This document shows positions 18,304 through 27,037 of a stretch of 64,000 bases of DNA, one piece after another. The notes beneath the pieces were generated by a model, which saw only the letters and a list, made by a program, of their open reading frames with translations, made no database searches and had not been told where the DNA came from. Within the stretch, counting starts at the first letter, position 1, and each line of letters begins with the position of its first letter. Both the position numbers and the translations under genes were made by a program. The DNA lies in the NCBI GenBank assembly GCA_031292355.1, contig JARLHI010000054.1:372001-436000 (forward strand). The letters are read 5' to 3'. The stretch is from Candidatus Obscuribacterales bacterium (GTDB lineage: Bacteria; Cyanobacteriota; Vampirovibrionia; Obscuribacterales; Obscuribacteraceae).

Positions 18304-18692
18304 TGGTGGAGGCGGCGAGAATCGCACTCGCGTCCAAAGAAGCGGAGCCCAAGGCATCTACACGTTTAGTTCGACATTTCCACAGAACCGCTGCGATAGG
18401 TTCGAACGACCACCCGGGATTGCAATTATGTCTTTAGGTCGGGCTAACAACTGCTAATTTCGCCCAACAGCAACCACCTTGATTGACCTAGCGACGGCGG
18501 GTAGTCAAGCTACCGCTAAGTTTCCTACTACTTGGTCTTAAAGACTAAGCAGCCAAGCGCAAAGCGCCTGGTTTGCGGAATGCTACAACGTTGTTGTTTG
18601 CATTTGTTTTTTTGCTCAGTGTTTAAAGAGGTGCCAAGCGACCTCTACATGCAGCCTCAAACCCTACGACCCTGTCGAATCTAAACGCCCCC
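18304..18692 (-). ncRNA. ssrA: Transfer-messenger RNA (tmRNA)
   Basis: The 389-base RNA begins GGGGGCG (18692 downward) and ends with CGCCTCC-A-CCA, so the 7-bp acceptor stem closes with one G-U pair and CCA is encoded. The T-arm with TTCGAAC/GAATC elements is near the 3' end. The tag reading frame lies at 18601-18545 and encodes ANNNVVAFRKPGALRLAA followed by a TAG stop, with GCA as resume codon. The start ANN resembles tags of cyanobacteria, and the LAA end is the usual protease signal. tmRNA with SmpB rescues stalled ribosomes and marks the product for ClpXP-type proteolysis. The tag, at 18 residues, is long. The 200 bases between it and prmA hold no gene. Confidence 0.96.
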
Positions 18693-18891
18693 ATAAGGGT
18701 ACTGAAAGAACGCAAACGCTCTTCAGTCCAGAGTTGTTGAAGTTGAAATCAATGCTCTTTTGTATTCTATTTTCAGGGTGCGATATGAGCATAATTGCGC
18801 CCACTCAGATGATCAGAACTTGTTCGATTAGAACTGCTCTCTTCAATTTCAGTATAACAAATAGACTTTGAGATAGCCTGGACCTTCAGAA

Positions 18892-19788
18892 TTAACGCTG
18901 AATTGTTAAACCGACCCAGCCATTCTTCAATTCCGAATGCACTGTTTTCCAGTGACGATTGGAAAGGGCGGCCTGGATGAGCGGCAATCTTTCTTCTAAG
19001 ATGCCTGCGCAAAAAACTTGTCCACCTTCATCGAGAAGGCGCTCATACTCTGGCAGCAGAGCAATGATGTCTTCGCAGGTTAAATTGGAAAAAATGAATT
19101 TGAAGCGCTCGTCTTTCAAAGCGTTGGTAGTGCCGGTAAATAGCTTGATCCGATCGGCGACGCCGTTCGTGTCAAAGTTTTCGGCAGCCGTCTTTTGCAC
19201 TTGCGGGTCGATATCGAATGCGGTTATTTGTGCCTGTTCATGCAGCAATGCGCAGGCGATAGCCAGAATGCCGCTGCCGGAACCCACATCAAGCGCTGTC
19301 GTGATGTCGTTGTGGGCTTCAATCATGCGAACGCAATATTGAGTCGTGGTGTGCAAGCCGGTGCCAAAAGCCATGCCTGGCTCGATGTAAATTATGTGCC
19401 TGTCTGCCTTCTGGTAGATGTTGAGCTCATCATGCGACCATGGCGGGCAAATCGTGATGCGATCGCCAATCGTAAATGGCTTAAAACCCTCTTTCCACTT
19501 TTCCAGCCAGTCTTCTTCTTCGACAACCGAAACTTTGAGCGAGCGCAAACTATCGGAAAGTCCGTACTCTTCAAGAGCCGCTTGCAAAGCCGTCAGTTCG
19601 CCATCGGCAAGCTTTGGTCGGTCAAATGTTGCCTCTAGCAAAATTCGCGATTCATCGGCCGTTGTTTTGATTTCACAGCCAGAAGACCCATTGTGCATCA
19701 TCAGCCAGGAAGCCATCTCTTCGTGCTCGGGCGCCAGTTCGAATTTGACGACTGTCCAGGTGCGCTTTTGTTCGGTGGTTTCATTCAT
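18892..19788 (-). CDS. prmA: Ribosomal protein L11 methyltransferase
   Basis: 298 residues, normal for PrmA. The N-terminal substrate-recognition domain includes EEEDWLEKWKEGFKPFTIGDRITICPPW. The linker and catalytic domain carry the family signature EPGMAFGTGLHTTTQ, then the SAM-binding ALDVGSGSGILAIACALL, the acidic AFDIDPQ, and the NLTCEDIIALLPEY motif (N-L post-motif). It methylates ribosomal protein L11 using S-adenosylmethionine. It lies upstream of the tmRNA gene on the same strand and is a single gene. The ATG start agrees with the usual length. Confidence 0.97.
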   Translation of the reverse strand: MNETTEQKRTWTVVKFELAPEHEEMASWLMMHNGSSGCEIKTTADESRILLEATFDRPKLADGELTALQAALEEYGLSDSLRSLKVSVVEEEDWLEKWKEGFKPFTIGDRITICPPWSHDELNIYQKADRHIIYIEPGMAFGTGLHTTTQYCVRMIEAHNDITTALDVGSGSGILAIACALLHEQAQITAFDIDPQVQKTAAENFDTNGVADRIKLFTGTTNALKDERFKFIFSNLTCEDIIALLPEYERLLDEGGQVFCAGILEERLPLIQAALSNRHWKTVHSELKNGWVGLTIQR

Positions 19789-20010
19789 TGAGAGACATGC
19801 CTGCGTAATTAGATTTGCAACTGCTGGGGACTAAAAAAAAAGCACCACATACGATGGTAATTTTGATGTCAAAAAGATGGTTTATTTCCATCCTCAGATA
19901 GTAAGATGGAAAATGAAAGCGTCAAATTCGCTTATATGTACAATCACACGCAAATACCGCACGGGAGAGCCCTCCCAAACATTTTGTGGCAGTGATCGTA
20001 TAAAAAAATT

Positions 20011-20095
20011 TGCCGAAGGTCGGAGTCGAACCGACACGGGGTGTTCGCCCCGGCTGATTTTGAGTCAGCTGCGTCTGCCATTTCGCCACTTCGGC
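20011..20095 (-). tRNA. tRNA-Leu (anticodon CAA)
   Basis: 85 bases. The acceptor stem GCCGAAG/CTTCGGC is perfect, with discriminator A at 20011. The anticodon arm is CTGA-CTCAAAA-TCAG with anticodon CAA, reading UUG. A long variable arm (CCGGGGCGAACACCCCG region) marks a class II tRNA. The T-arm GTCGGTTCGACTCCGAC is intact. CCA is not encoded. This RNA supplies leucine for UUG, a codon that this genome also seems to use often as a start. It lies between prmA and the divergent pyroglutamyl-peptidase-like gene. Confidence 0.96.
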
Positions 20096-20115
20096 AAGAG
20101 GCGTTATTTTACACC

Positions 20116-20949
20116 ATGGTGATTATGTCTAGTCGAATGAAATTAAACGAAGCCGAAAAAATCGAGAAAGAAAGTTCACAACTTGAATTCCGGTGCGTCG
20201 TCACCGGCTTCAATGGATTCGGTCCAAACACCGAAAATCCAAGCCAGTTGGTAGCTCAAAATTTACCGATCTCGGTTTCTTTTCCCAAGACCGGCGAAGT
20301 CAAGATAACTTCACTTGTCTTACCAACTTGCTGTAGTCAAGCGTGGGATAAATTAAAAACTCACTTAAAACGCAAAAGCAAAGTTCAAAATATCGTTATC
20401 TTGACAGGATTAGCCGCAAAACGTGACCGAATAAATCTGGAAAGGCTAGCCGTCAACGTTCGCGACTACGCGATTAAAGACAATGGCGGACACAAATACG
20501 ACGGCGAATCTATAGATGATGGCCCGTTGGCTTTGAAGACGGAGGCGCCTCTGATCGACTTCCGCCGCAAACTACAAGCAGCCGGATTTCCAGCGGTCAT
20601 ATCCAATCACGCAGGCACTTTCGTCTGCAATGACGTCTACTACCGTAGTTTATTTTTTCAACTGAAAAATGGCTCGCCAGACCTCGTCCTGTTCGTGCAC
20701 GTTCCAAGACTAATGAAATTTCGCAAGACTGTGCAGATTGAAGGCAACCAGAAGACGAGGGCGCTCGCCGAGGCTGCGCGAACTAGAACCAAACAAATTG
20801 AGCTCATGCAAGCAGCGATTATCGAAGTAATTAGAGCCTCGGTGGCGTACCTAATTGAAGTTGAGGCTTCCGAACAACGCGGTCGCCCGAAATCGGCACT
20901 CACGACTTCGGCTCGATCGGTCGCAAAGCGTGCAAGAAAGGCGACCTAA
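20116..20949 (+). CDS. Pyroglutamyl-peptidase I (C15) family protein with C-terminal extension
   Basis: I start at ATG 20116; the frame is open into the tRNA gene (20041), but those codons are shadows of the tRNA. About 277 residues. The peptidase C15 pattern is present: VTGFNGFGPNTENPS at the start, the catalytic Glu in GLAAKRDRINLERLAVNVRDY, the catalytic Cys in SNHAGTFVCNDVYYRSLF, and the catalytic His in LFVHVPRL. Such enzymes remove N-terminal pyroglutamate from peptides. The known fold ends near residue 215. About 60 further residues, Ala- and Arg/Lys-rich (REKPKSALTTSAR-like stretch and KRARKAT end), form a basic tail that may bind nucleic acid or a membrane. Confidence 0.88.
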   Translation: MVIMSSRMKLNEAEKIEKESSQLEFRCVVTGFNGFGPNTENPSQLVAQNLPISVSFPKTGEVKITSLVLPTCCSQAWDKLKTHLKRKSKVQNIVILTGLAAKRDRINLERLAVNVRDYAIKDNGGHKYDGESIDDGPLALKTEAPLIDFRRKLQAAGFPAVISNHAGTFVCNDVYYRSLFFQLKNGSPDLVLFVHVPRLMKFRKTVQIEGNQKTRALAEAARTRTKQIELMQAAIIEVIRASVAYLIEVEASEQRGRPKSALTTSARSVAKRARKAT

Positions 20950-20969
20950 GGCAGTCGAAATCCAAATAG

Positions 20970-21200
20970 CTACATTGGCAGGCCAGGTATTTTGCACCAT
21001 GATTTGCTGCCAGTAGTGCATTGAACGCATCGCTTCCTGGAGCGACTGTAGCATTTGCTGCACACGCTGCGTTTGCACTGCTCGCACTCAAATTCGCCAC
21101 TGCTCTTTCCACCAAATTGAACGAGCAAATCTGATATAGGCTTGCCACAAATCTGGCACGTCCCTGGAAGCTTATGATCCGACACGAAACCATTGGTCAT
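20970..21200 (-). CDS. Small zinc-finger protein with four CxxC motifs
   Basis: 76 residues with cysteine pairs CQIC, CEQC, CSKC and CVQC, plus one more cysteine near the end. The spacing suggests two zinc sites in a treble-clef, RING or FYVE-like arrangement. GGCGGAT a short distance before the ATG could be a ribosome-binding site. No partner is evident. It converges with the pyroglutamyl-peptidase-like gene and is divergent from glpK. It could bind RNA, DNA or protein. The cysteine pattern is unlikely by chance, so I think it is a real gene. Confidence 0.65.
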   Translation of the reverse strand: MTNGFVSDHKLPGTCQICGKPISDLLVQFGGKSSGEFECEQCKRSVCSKCYSRSRKRCVQCTTGSKSWCKIPGLPM

Positions 21201-21322
21201 GTAATTCCATCCGCCTGACTAAAACAGGGATGCTCATGCGTTGAAAGCTCGATTTATGACAAACTATCGTTTCATATACACTTTTGGGGTTCGCCAAAAA
21301 TTCAGTTTCAAGAGTAGGAAAA

Positions 21323-22807
21323 GTGAAAGAAACGCACGAACGGTACATACTTAGTATTGACCAGGGCACAACGAGTTGTCGAGCGATTATTTTCGACACC
21401 GCCGGCAAGCCCTGTGGCATCGGTCAACGAGAATTTACTCAGTTTTTTCCAAAACCAGGCTGGGTCGAGCACGACGCTTCGGAAATCCTGCGCGAACAAA
21501 TTGCCTGTATCAAAGAAGCCGTTAAAAACGCTGACGTATCGGCCGAACAAATTGCCTGTGTGGGCATCACCAACCAACGCGAAACGACGGTCGTCTGGAA
21601 CAAAAAAACTGGCGAGCCGATTCATCACGCCATCGTCTGGCAATGTAGAAGAACTGCCGATATCGCCTTATCTTTTAAAGGCGATACAGACTGGTTCCGT
21701 GAAAAAACCGGATTGATGCCAGACGCTTATTTCTCTGGTCCAAAAATTGCCTGGATTCTCGATAACGTAAAAGGTGCGCGTGACCTTGCTGCGCAAGGGA
21801 CACTTGCCTTCGGCACGATTGATTCGTGGCTGATCTGGAATCTAACTGAAGAGTCTCAACATCTAACTGAACCGAGTAATGCTTCGCGCACCATGTTGTT
21901 TAACATCAAAAGCCTGCAGTGGGACAACGACCTGCTGAAAAAACTGAACGTACCTGCGAACATAATGCCCCAAATAGTCTCTTCGAATGCCAATTTCGGT
22001 AACACAAAAAAAGAACTGGTCGGCTTTAGAGCCCCTATCCTTGCGGTTATGGGCGACCAGCAGGCGGCACTCTTCGGGCAGGGCTGCTTCGAACCCGGCA
22101 TGGCAAAATGCACCTACGGAACTGGCAGTTTCTTGCTAGCAAATATTGGTACAAAGTTGACGCTGACACCGGGTTTGCTGACTACGATTGCGTGGAAGCT
22201 AGAAAACGCACCTGTCGTGTATGCTCTAGAGGGAGCGATTTTCGTCTCTGGAGCAGCAATCCAATGGCTGCGTGATGGACTTAACATCATTGAGTCGAGT
22301 GATGAAACAGAAGCCATTGCGCGCTCAGTAGAAAGTAGCGACGGCGTATACTTCGTCCCTGCATTTGTCGGATTAGGTTCTCCCTGGTGGAATCCAGATG
22401 TACGCGGCACTATAACGGGTCTGACGCGCGGCACTAAACGTGCCCACATCGTGCGCGCCGCATTAGAAGCCATGGCCTTTCAGGTTACTGATGTAGTCCA
22501 AGACATGACCAATCATGGAGAATCTCTCAAACAGCTAAAAATTGACGGCGGAGCAACTCGCAATCAGTTTCTTGTGGATTTTCAGGCAGATTTGCTTGAA
22601 CTGCCAGTTGTACGCTCCAGCCAACCTGAAGCGACAGCCTGGGGTACAGCGGCGCTAGCTGGTATCACCTGCGGTATTATCAAAAACAAGGAAGAACTGC
22701 TTCCGCTAGATGCCAAAAACGACGTCACAATGCCTCAAAATAACCGAGAAAGAGAATATAAAGTCTGGCAACAATCATTAAAAGCTGCAATTGTTGCAGC
22801 AGAATAG
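21323..22807 (+). CDS. glpK: Glycerol kinase
   Basis: 495 residues from GTG 21323, which has AGGA 4 bases upstream and gives the usual glycerol kinase length; a TTG at 21284 would add 13 residues without a site. FGGY-family motifs are complete: YILSIDQGTTSCRAIIFD, PGWVEHDASEI, GITNQRETTVVWNKKTGEP, IVWQCRRT, GDQQAALFGQGCFEPGMAKCTYGTGSFLL, and the C-terminal LKIDGGATRNQFLVDFQADLL, AWGTAALAG. It phosphorylates glycerol to glycerol 3-phosphate in the cytoplasm. No glycerol facilitator or dehydrogenase lies nearby. Confidence 0.97.
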   Translation: MKETHERYILSIDQGTTSCRAIIFDTAGKPCGIGQREFTQFFPKPGWVEHDASEILREQIACIKEAVKNADVSAEQIACVGITNQRETTVVWNKKTGEPIHHAIVWQCRRTADIALSFKGDTDWFREKTGLMPDAYFSGPKIAWILDNVKGARDLAAQGTLAFGTIDSWLIWNLTEESQHLTEPSNASRTMLFNIKSLQWDNDLLKKLNVPANIMPQIVSSNANFGNTKKELVGFRAPILAVMGDQQAALFGQGCFEPGMAKCTYGTGSFLLANIGTKLTLTPGLLTTIAWKLENAPVVYALEGAIFVSGAAIQWLRDGLNIIESSDETEAIARSVESSDGVYFVPAFVGLGSPWWNPDVRGTITGLTRGTKRAHIVRAALEAMAFQVTDVVQDMTNHGESLKQLKIDGGATRNQFLVDFQADLLELPVVRSSQPEATAWGTAALAGITCGIIKNKEELLPLDAKNDVTMPQNNREREYKVWQQSLKAAIVAAE

Positions 22808-22927
22808 CCGACAGTAGCACTCTGCGACACCTTTGACGACTAACGGCGACGCTCTTGAGACAGAAATCAAGCGCAATCAACCAGGCTATGATATAAAATC
22901 AACTGCTTCTTAGAAAGGGATTGAAAA

Positions 22928-23554
22928 ATGAACCGAAAAGATCGACTTTGCATAACAGCGCTCTCAGCCATGTTGATGGGTTGTGGCACGTTTTTAGCCG
23001 CTCACGCTGATTCAGCCAGTCCGCAGACTCCTGGAACAGTCGATGGCAGCAGCGTCAATTCTTTTTTCGGTTCCGGCGCAACGGTCGACCCGATGGCAAT
23101 GGAGCAGGCCAGCAAAGAAGCAGACAGAGACGTTAACCTCGGACCTGACCACAAAGTGAAAGTTTTGACCGAAAAACAAGCAGAAAAAGAAGCTCATGGC
23201 GGCGGCTTGGTTGGTGGATTGGGTCGTGCAATTGAGCACACGGGCAACTTCATCGGCATGCCCCTCGGCGACTCTTCAATCGACCACGGAGTTGACGCCA
23301 GCCTCAGTGCTGATATGCAGAACGAAAAAAACCGTGCAAGCAATACCAAATTGAAAAACCAATTATTGGCTGAAGAAAAGCACGAAAAAATGCAAGATAA
23401 ACAGGCGAAGAAAGAAGCCAAAGAAAAAGACAGCGCGAAAGAGAACAAATTAGAAAAAACGATATCGGGACAATCTTCAAAATCACCAGGAAGCGAATCG
23501 AAAAAATCGACACCGAAGATGGAAACAGTGCCCAACGCCACTCCCGGAATTTAA
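22928..23554 (+). CDS. Lipoprotein with charged helical C-terminus, unknown function
   Basis: 208 residues. The N-terminus (MNRKDRLCITALSAMLMGCG) ends in a lipobox LMGC, so the mature protein probably carries lipid at Cys19; cleavage by signal peptidase I after AHA is the alternative. AAAGGG precedes the ATG by 8 bases. From about residue 130 the chain is almost entirely Lys, Glu, Ala, Asn and Gln and looks like a long charged helix. No family is recognised. It is 12 bases upstream of the aldo-keto reductase gene and probably co-transcribed with it. Confidence 0.72.
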   Translation: MNRKDRLCITALSAMLMGCGTFLAAHADSASPQTPGTVDGSSVNSFFGSGATVDPMAMEQASKEADRDVNLGPDHKVKVLTEKQAEKEAHGGGLVGGLGRAIEHTGNFIGMPLGDSSIDHGVDASLSADMQNEKNRASNTKLKNQLLAEEKHEKMQDKQAKKEAKEKDSAKENKLEKTISGQSSKSPGSESKKSTPKMETVPNATPGI

Positions 23555-23566
23555 ATCGAGAATTTT

Positions 23567-24544
<978 letters not shown>

Positions 24545-24580
24545 AATCACAACAAAATTTGCACCAAGGGAGGTGCAAGT

Positions 24581-25531
24581 CTAGAGCCTGTCTGCAAATG
24601 ACTTGATGAAATCAGCAGTCAACTCAGCTTGTGTCACAGGCAACATATGCCCGCCATCTACGAGAGTCAAATTGGCTGTTGATACTTTCTCTGTGAAAAT
24701 TTTTCCATTGCTGACTGGATTCAATATTTGATCGCCGCGACCGAACAAGATTTCTACGGGGATTTCTATTTCGGTGTATCTATTTTCCAGCGTGGACAAA
24801 TTTGCCGGGATTGCATATAAATCTGCAGACGAAGCTATGAACTGACTGGGGCGCAGATTTAAAAGTGCACCACCTTTTGTGGTGTATTCGCGCGTAACTT
24901 TTTCTGGACCGAAAAGAAGTCCTAATGTTTCTTGACGCCTTACTATCATTGCTGGCACGGCGAATGTCCATGCTATTGCCGCTCTCATATGCGGACTAGC
25001 AATCATCAAAGCCTTAAATGCTGGTGGCACGACTTCTGGCATGTGCGTAAGTGGTGCTATTAAACACAGTCCAGAAACTTTGTCGGGATGACGAATAGCC
25101 AAAGCTAGAGCGACAGCTCCTCCTAAAGAATGCCCTACGACCATGGTTTTTTCAAGATTCAGTTTGCCAATTAATTCTGCCAGAGCATCTGCTTGCGCAT
25201 CCAAAGTAGCAAGTGCTTTCGGGTGTCGCGCAGAATATCCAGAGCCTGGTCTATCAACAGCAATAACGCGAAACTTCTCTGCAAGGCGATCTATCACACC
25301 GCAATTGAAAGAGCCAAGTTGTGAACTCAAACCATGTATCAACAGTATGGGAGAGCCGCTGCCTGCGTCCAGCGAATGCAAACGAACGTCGGTCAAATCG
25401 ACAAAAGTTCCTTTTGCTGGCGAGGCCATCTCCGCACGTCGAACGGTATTATGCGTAAAGAGGAAAAGGCCTGTCACCAAAACTAACAGTGACACAGCGA
25501 GAATAAGAATCAAACCAATTACTATTCCCAA
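24581..25531 (-). CDS. Membrane-anchored alpha/beta hydrolase
   Basis: 316 residues. An N-terminal hydrophobic helix (about residues 4-28, GLILILAVSLLVLVTGLFLF) anchors it to the membrane. The hydrolase part has the oxyanion loop LLIHGLSSQLGSF, the nucleophile elbow VVGHSLGGAVAL with Ser, the acid in ILFGRGDQILNP, and the catalytic His in VDGGHMLPVTQ. Its start (TTG 25531) overlaps the end of the upstream monooxygenase gene by about 10 bases, and GAGGA lies just before it, so translation is probably coupled. A hydrolase beside a Baeyer-Villiger-type monooxygenase suggests that it cleaves the ester or lactone that the monooxygenase makes. Confidence 0.92.
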   Translation of the reverse strand: MGIVIGLILILAVSLLVLVTGLFLFTHNTVRRAEMASPAKGTFVDLTDVRLHSLDAGSGSPILLIHGLSSQLGSFNCGVIDRLAEKFRVIAVDRPGSGYSARHPKALATLDAQADALAELIGKLNLEKTMVVGHSLGGAVALALAIRHPDKVSGLCLIAPLTHMPEVVPPAFKALMIASPHMRAAIAWTFAVPAMIVRRQETLGLLFGPEKVTREYTTKGGALLNLRPSQFIASSADLYAIPANLSTLENRYTEIEIPVEILFGRGDQILNPVSNGKIFTEKVSTANLTLVDGGHMLPVTQAELTADFIKSFADRL

Positions 25532-27036
25532 TTCCTCTTAATCCTCGCCGCTTCGCAGTCGACACTACCAGCTTTATCAAACCGCATAACTCCGTCTGCG
25601 ACTTGACCATGCCTTATATTAAACAGATCTTGCAAATAGTTTTGGTAGACCTGCCAGGGACGACGAATTCCTTGTTTGGGCAATAACTCAGCCGCGCGTT
25701 CGACATAGCCTGAAGTGAAATTTAAAAAGGGCAAAGTTTCAATAGTTTTATCACGCTGCGGCATGGCTTTTGAAAACTGATGTTTATCCATGTATTTTAA
25801 AAGGCGACAAACATATCCAGCCGTCAAATCGGTTTTAAGAGTCCAGGATGCGTTCGTATAGCCAAAAGCCATGACAAAATTTGGTACATCACTGAGCATC
25901 ATGCCCTTGTATACCATCGACTCACTTAAAGCTAATGGTTTCCCGTCAACCTCCAAACTGGCACCACCCATCAATTTTAGTTTCAAGCCAGTAGCCACCA
26001 CTATAATGTCAGCTTCTAATTCACGCCCCGATTGAAGTTTAATTCCGTTAGAAGCAAAACGATCGATAATATCTGTTTCTATAGATGCTCGCCCTGAGCG
26101 AATTTCATCGAACAGATCTCCGTCAGGAACAATGCAAACTCTTTGATCCCATGGTTTGTATTTGGGAGAAAAGTGCTTTGAAGCATCTACATCAGGTCCC
26201 AACTTTTCGGCAGCCATGGCAATAATGCGTCGTTTAGTTTGTTCTGGACGACGCCTGGCGATTTGAAAAAGAAACATACTTTCGAGAATGAATTTCCATC
26301 GAGTCAGACGGTAAGCGATTTTGGCTGGCAAATATTTTTGTAGCCACAAAGCTCGCTTATCGCGAGCAGGTCGCTGCACCACGTATGTTGGAGAGCGCTG
26401 CAGCATCGTTACATGCGCCGCTTCTTTTGAAAGTGATGGCACAAGAGTTACAGCCGTGGCACCGCTACCGATGACGACAATGCGCTTGCCTGCAACGTCA
26501 AGATTTTCTGGCCAGAACTGTGGGTGGATGATCTGTCCTGCAAAATCTGTTTCGCCAACAAATTCGGGACGGTGCCCCTGAGAGTAATCATAATATCCAC
26601 TGCACATATAAAGAAAACGGGTGCGCATCAGGACAGATTTTTTTTCTTCTGCTTCACGGCTAACAATTTCCAGGCGCAGCGTCCAGCAACAATCGACACT
26701 GGACCAGGACGCACTTAGAACCGTGTGACCGAAACGAATATGTTTTGTAATGCCTGATTCATCAGCGGTTTCCTGTATATAATTTAGAATTGCCGCACCA
26801 CCAGCAATGGCATTCGGATTTTTCCAAGGTTTGAACTTATAACCAAGCGTATACATGTCCGAATCTGAACGAATTCCTGGATATCGAAATAAGTCCCAGG
26901 TACCGCCCAATGTGCCCCGGGACTCGAGAATCGCGTAGCTTTTCTCTGGGCAGTGTTCTTGCAGGTAGTGAGCCGCCCCAATCCCTGATAATCCAGCCCC
27001 GACTATTAAAACATCGAAGATTTGAAACGCTGTCAA
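25522..27036 (-). CDS. Flavin-containing monooxygenase (Baeyer-Villiger/EthA-like)
   Basis: About 504 residues from TTG 27036, which starts one base after the stop of the upstream Clp_N gene and has GAGAG 8 bases upstream. A longer TTG start at 27060 would overlap that gene. The FAD-binding VLIVGAGLSGIGAAHYL, the GTWDLFRYPG block, and a sequence close to the Baeyer-Villiger fingerprint (FAGQIIHPQFWPENLD) are present. The second Rossmann motif VVIGSGATAV follows for NADPH. ATG-like motif IVVATGLKLK is near residue 330. It inserts oxygen into ketones or oxidises S/N groups. It lies in an operon with the alpha/beta hydrolase gene downstream. Confidence 0.93.
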   Translation of the reverse strand: MTAFQIFDVLIVGAGLSGIGAAHYLQEHCPEKSYAILESRGTLGGTWDLFRYPGIRSDSDMYTLGYKFKPWKNPNAIAGGAAILNYIQETADESGITKHIRFGHTVLSASWSSVDCCWTLRLEIVSREAEEKKSVLMRTRFLYMCSGYYDYSQGHRPEFVGETDFAGQIIHPQFWPENLDVAGKRIVVIGSGATAVTLVPSLSKEAAHVTMLQRSPTYVVQRPARDKRALWLQKYLPAKIAYRLTRWKFILESMFLFQIARRRPEQTKRRIIAMAAEKLGPDVDASKHFSPKYKPWDQRVCIVPDGDLFDEIRSGRASIETDIIDRFASNGIKLQSGRELEADIIVVATGLKLKLMGGASLEVDGKPLALSESMVYKGMMLSDVPNFVMAFGYTNASWTLKTDLTAGYVCRLLKYMDKHQFSKAMPQRDKTIETLPFLNFTSGYVERAAELLPKQGIRRPWQVYQNYLQDLFNIRHGQVADGVMRFDKAGSVDCEAARIKRNWE

Positions 27037-27037
27037 T

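Noticed and set aside
20041..20115. Extension of the pyroglutamyl-peptidase frame upstream
   Set aside because: These codons overlap the tRNA-Leu gene and have no similarity to the family N-terminus; the ATG at 20116 is enough.
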